From Acinetobacter sp. NIPH 2699 (GTDB lineage Bacteria > Pseudomonadota > Gammaproteobacteria > Pseudomonadales > Moraxellaceae), in NCBI RefSeq assembly GCF_022549355.1, contig NZ_JAKZGL010000021.1, positions 1-40,926 of the forward strand: 40,926 bases of DNA. Direction: 5' to 3'. The notes under the pieces are model-generated. The model made no database searches. It worked only from the letters and a program-made list of their open reading frames with translations, and was not told the origin of the DNA. Positions within the stretch are counted from its first letter, which is position 1. Every line of letters begins with the position of its first letter. Shown here in pieces: positions 38,160-40,926 of this stretch. A program made the position numbers and the translations under genes.

Positions 38160-39959
38160 ATGAATACGGCAATACAAGCAGCTCTTGATCATGCGGTACA
38201 ATCCCTTCAACAACAAGGTGTACTCCCTTCAGATTGGACAAACACGAGCCATTTAACCCGTACCAAAGACCGAAGTCACGGTGACTTTGCTTCCAATATT
38301 GCCATGATCGGCTCTAAAGCGGCTGGCATGAAACCACGCGATCTTGCTGAAAAGATTTTAGCAGCACTCCCTGAAGTGGCTGACATTAATAAAGCAGAAA
38401 TTGCAGGTCCTGGTTTTATTAACTTCTTTTTAAATGCAGACCAACGCTTTGCTGTGCTTGATCAAATTCAGGCACAAAAAGATCAATATGGTCGTAGCCA
38501 AGCCAATGCAGCCAAAAGAATCCAAGTCGAATTTGTTTCTGCCAACCCAACCTCTAGCCTACATGTGGGGCATGGTCGTGGTGCAGCGTATGGCATGACG
38601 GTTGCAAATTTATTAGAAGCCACAGGTGCGCAAGTTGACCGCGAATACTATGTCAACGATGCAGGTCGTCAAATGGATATTTTGGCGACTTCAACTTATT
38701 TACGTTATTTAGAATTGACTGGCCAAACACTGGTATTCCCTAAAAATGCCTACCAAGGTGACTACGTCAAAGAAATCGCACAAAGCATTATTGACCAAGA
38801 TGGCGATGCACACGTTCGTCCAGTTGTTGATATCTATAAAGACGTGCCTGAAGATGTTCAATATGCAGAAGAACTTGATGCTGAAGGCAACAAAGTTGTA
38901 CTTTCAGGCGATAAAGAAAAACACATTGATGGCCTAATTGCGAACTCACAACAACGTTTAGGCGCTGCTTATCGCGTTTTCCATCAAGCAGCGTTACATG
39001 CCATTTTAGATGACATCAAAGACGATCTTGCTGATTTTGGTGTGACTTTTGATGAATGGTTTAGTGAAGCATCATTAGCTGACAAGATTGATGAAGCACT
39101 TGCAACCTTAGATCAACGTGGCTTCCTCTATGAAAAAGAAGGCAACATCTGGTTTAAATCAACTGAGTTTGGTGATGAAAAAGACCGTGTAGTGAAACGT
39201 CGTAACGGTCAGACCACCTACTTCGCCTCTGACATTGCCTATCACTTGAATAAATTACAACGTGGTTATACTGACCTGATTGATATTTGGGGTTCAGATC
39301 ACCACGGTTATATTTCACGTGTCAAAGCTGCCATTGATGCAATGGGCTATGACTCGAAGAAATTGACTGTGCTTTTGGTTCAGTTCGTCAGCTTGTGGCG
39401 TGGCGGTGAGATGGTACAAATGTCATCTCGTTCAGGTCAGTTCGTGACTCTACGTGATTTGCGTAAAGAAGTCGGTAATGATGCAGCGCGTTTTTACTAT
39501 GTGATGCGTAAATCTGAACAACACATCGACTTTGACTTAGACCTTGCGGTTTCACAAAGCAAAGACAATGCGGTGTATTACATTCAATATGCATATGCAC
39601 GTGTAAACAGTATTGTGAATCGTGCTAAAGAAAAAGGCATTGCATTTGATGTGATATCTGCACGACAAGTTGCTGATCTATTGACTTTAGATACTGAAAC
39701 AGAAATTCTCGCGAAATTAGCAGCTTACCCTGAAATTGTGGTGCGAGCAGCGAATGTGTGTGAACCACATCAAATTGGTAACTATCTTAAAGATTTAGCT
39801 GCACTATTCCATGGCTGGTACGCACAAGATGGTGTGAAGTTTGTAGATGAAACAAATATTCCATTATCACAAGCCCGTTTATTATTATCAATAAACGTAC
39901 AGCAAGTGATAAGAAATGGTTTAACATTATTGGGTGTATCCGCTCCTGAGGCAATGTAA
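38160..39959 (+). CDS. argS: Arginyl-tRNA synthetase
   Basis: Charges tRNA-Arg; class I synthetase, 599 residues. The N-terminal Add-1 domain is followed by the HIGH-type motif HVGHGRGAAYG. FASDIAYHLNKLQRGYTDLIDIWGSDHHGY comes next, then a degenerate KMSKS region (VQMSSRSGQFVTLRDL), and a C-terminal anticodon-binding DALR domain ending GVSAPEAM. The KMSKS lysine is missing, as in many ArgRS. The stop codon lies inside the first unit of a repeat block. Confidence 0.97.
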   Translation: MNTAIQAALDHAVQSLQQQGVLPSDWTNTSHLTRTKDRSHGDFASNIAMIGSKAAGMKPRDLAEKILAALPEVADINKAEIAGPGFINFFLNADQRFAVLDQIQAQKDQYGRSQANAAKRIQVEFVSANPTSSLHVGHGRGAAYGMTVANLLEATGAQVDREYYVNDAGRQMDILATSTYLRYLELTGQTLVFPKNAYQGDYVKEIAQSIIDQDGDAHVRPVVDIYKDVPEDVQYAEELDAEGNKVVLSGDKEKHIDGLIANSQQRLGAAYRVFHQAALHAILDDIKDDLADFGVTFDEWFSEASLADKIDEALATLDQRGFLYEKEGNIWFKSTEFGDEKDRVVKRRNGQTTYFASDIAYHLNKLQRGYTDLIDIWGSDHHGYISRVKAAIDAMGYDSKKLTVLLVQFVSLWRGGEMVQMSSRSGQFVTLRDLRKEVGNDAARFYYVMRKSEQHIDFDLDLAVSQSKDNAVYYIQYAYARVNSIVNRAKEKGIAFDVISARQVADLLTLDTETEILAKLAAYPEIVVRAANVCEPHQIGNYLKDLAALFHGWYAQDGVKFVDETNIPLSQARLLLSINVQQVIRNGLTLLGVSAPEAM

Positions 39960-40119
39960 GCAAAGTAACACTTTGCATTGCCGCAAGACCGAAGGCTATG
40001 CCTGAGGTGAACGGTAATTAGCAAAGCAACGCTTTACATCGCTGCAAGATCTTGCGCCATATATGGCTCATATGCCCGAAGTGGCGATGTAAGTAAAGCA
40101 ACGCTCTTACACAAGAGTG
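39951..40119. repeat. Tandem palindromic repeat block between argS and the SPOR gene
   Basis: Three related units, at about 39951, 40012 and 40084, each carry a short hairpin with an AAC loop: GCAAAGT-aac-ACTTTGC (39960-39976), GCAAAGC-aac-GCTTTAC (40021-40037) and GTAAAGC-aac-GCTCTTAC (40093-40110). Two perfect 12-base palindromes lie end to end at 40044-40067 (GCAAGATCTTGC and GCCATATATGGC). TACATCGC (40035-40042) pairs with GCGATGTA (40084-40091). The argS stop TAA is part of the first unit. Confidence 0.7.
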
Positions 40120-40218
40120 AGTAAAATACAGTAAACAAAGCATTATTTTTAATATAATGCTTTGTTTCTCAGACGATTCAAGCTAGAAATAACATAATAG
40201 AATCAAGAGGAATTTCAG

Positions 40219-40827
40219 GTGTTTGGAAAAACGCAACGTGGTGTATCTGAACGACCAAATAAGCCCAAAAAACCGCTTATCCCGAAATGGCTAGGCATGT
40301 TTGTCGCCATTCTAGCGATCTTATGTGCCATCGTCATGCTGATGCTATGGCAACCATGGCAACCTGTTCCCACAAAAAGTCAGGTGCCTTCTGAACACTA
40401 TCAAGAAGAAAACACCAATAAAGATTACCGTTTCTATGATTTGTTGCCACAACAACAAGTGACTCCGATTCCCGAACAAGCCGTGCCTGAAACCAAACAA
40501 CAAGGCAATATCGTAATTATTGAGTCTCCTCGACTTGAAACTACAACGACAGAAGATTCAGCCAATATTAGTGCAAGTGAACAAACACCACCTGCACCGA
40601 CAACGTATATCCTACAAGTCCGTAGCTATCCAGATCCTGATAGTGCAGACGCACGTCGCGCAGAAATTATTTTGAATGGATTATCCGCCGATGTAGTGAG
40701 AACTGTTGAAAATGGACAAACTTGGTATCGTGTATTTTCTGGCCCTTATGACAGTCAAGAAGCCGCTTTAGCAGCACAACAAACTTTACAGCATAGTGGC
40801 ATTGATTCCATCGTCATTAAACGCTAA
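40219..40827 (+). CDS. SPOR-domain inner-membrane protein, FtsN-like
   Basis: A 202-residue bitopic protein. A cytosolic Lys/Arg-rich N-terminus is followed by one membrane helix (24-44, WLGMFVAILAILCAIVMLMLW). A flexible Pro/Gln/Thr-rich periplasmic linker follows. A C-terminal SPOR domain (about 126-202, TYILQVRSYPDPDSADARRAEIILNGLSADVV...WYRVFSGPYDSQEAALAAQQTL) binds denuded glycans at the septum. It starts with GTG, preceded by AGAGGAAT. argS followed by ftsN is the Pseudomonas order, which supports FtsN. It lacks the length and obvious essential motif of E. coli FtsN, so I leave the symbol open. Confidence 0.85.
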   Translation: MFGKTQRGVSERPNKPKKPLIPKWLGMFVAILAILCAIVMLMLWQPWQPVPTKSQVPSEHYQEENTNKDYRFYDLLPQQQVTPIPEQAVPETKQQGNIVIIESPRLETTTTEDSANISASEQTPPAPTTYILQVRSYPDPDSADARRAEIILNGLSADVVRTVENGQTWYRVFSGPYDSQEAALAAQQTLQHSGIDSIVIKR

Positions 40828-40867
40828 TCAATGTCACGTCCTGAAATAGATTGACAGTATTTCATTT

Positions 40868-40900
40868 AAAACCGAGTTAAACCATTAGCTCGGTTTTCTC
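40868..40900 (+). terminator. Rho-independent terminator of the SPOR gene
   Basis: AAAACCGAG (40868-40876) pairs with CTCGGTTTT (40888-40896), ending in TTTTCTCTTTC, about 40 bases after the stop. Confidence 0.75.
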
Positions 40901-40926
40901 TTTCTCATACATCTGATTCGGTGTGA

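Noticed and set aside
39400..39440. Missing KMSKS lysine in ArgRS as a defect
   Set aside because: Degenerate KMSKS is common in arginyl-tRNA synthetases; the rest of the enzyme is intact.
39951..40119. CRISPR array
   Set aside because: Units differ in length (61 and 72 bases) and sequence, spacers are not unique, and no cas genes are present.

Overview
The window looks like chromosomal DNA of an Acinetobacter-type gammaproteobacterium (Moraxellaceae). This rests on the low-GC coding style, protein sequences that read like Acinetobacter orthologues (for example the short insertion in the ATP synthase beta subunit before the Walker B strand), and the gene orders def / LysM / dprA / tsaC, atpIBEFHAGDC, zur-znuCB with divergent znuA, and argS / SPOR protein. 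I see no rRNA, tRNA, CRISPR array, prophage or complete insertion sequence. Most of the window is conserved core genome, with a few lineage-specific islands.

Layout. (1) 1-4.4 kb: a BetT-type choline/betaine transporter, then a TetR regulator divergent from an MpaB-type (DUF2236) oxygenase-like protein. (2) 4.4-10.1 kb: acetate uptake (yjcH-actP) divergent from a very large hybrid sensor kinase whose N-terminus is itself a sodium/solute symporter (CrbS/MxtR type). Together they look like an acetate-sensing and acetate-import module. (3) 10.1-10.7 kb: a fold-back, MITE-like element whose left end overlaps the kinase stop codon, then a separate 78-bp interrupted palindrome. (4) 10.7-17.8 kb: an orphan cytosolic protein, a copper TonB receptor (OprC) with a His-rich DUF2946 protein, peptide deformylase, and divergently a LysM protein, DprA and TsaC. 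(5) 18.1-22.0 kb: an EamA exporter, then a TetR / MFS efflux / AraC cluster with clear TetR operator palindromes. (6) 22.0-26.3 kb: glutathione peroxidase, an orphan lipoprotein, a 720-residue orphan with a restriction-endonuclease-like motif and a glycine-zipper membrane segment, and a DUF2846 lipoprotein under a possible Fur box. (7) 26.3-33.7 kb: the complete F1Fo ATP synthase operon on the minus strand, with a well-formed promoter and a strong terminator. (8) 33.7-36.9 kb: the zinc regulon znuA / zur-znuC-znuB with a Zur-type palindrome. (9) 37.0-40.9 kb: a Dyp-type peroxidase, argS, a repeat-rich intergenic block of nested palindromes, and an FtsN-like SPOR protein.

No complete new multigene system is obvious. 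The best candidates for something undescribed are the 720-residue nuclease-motif/membrane protein at 23397-25559, the fold-back element at 10131-10411 (with a possible relic of its end just upstream of zur), and the palindromic repeat block between argS and the SPOR gene.
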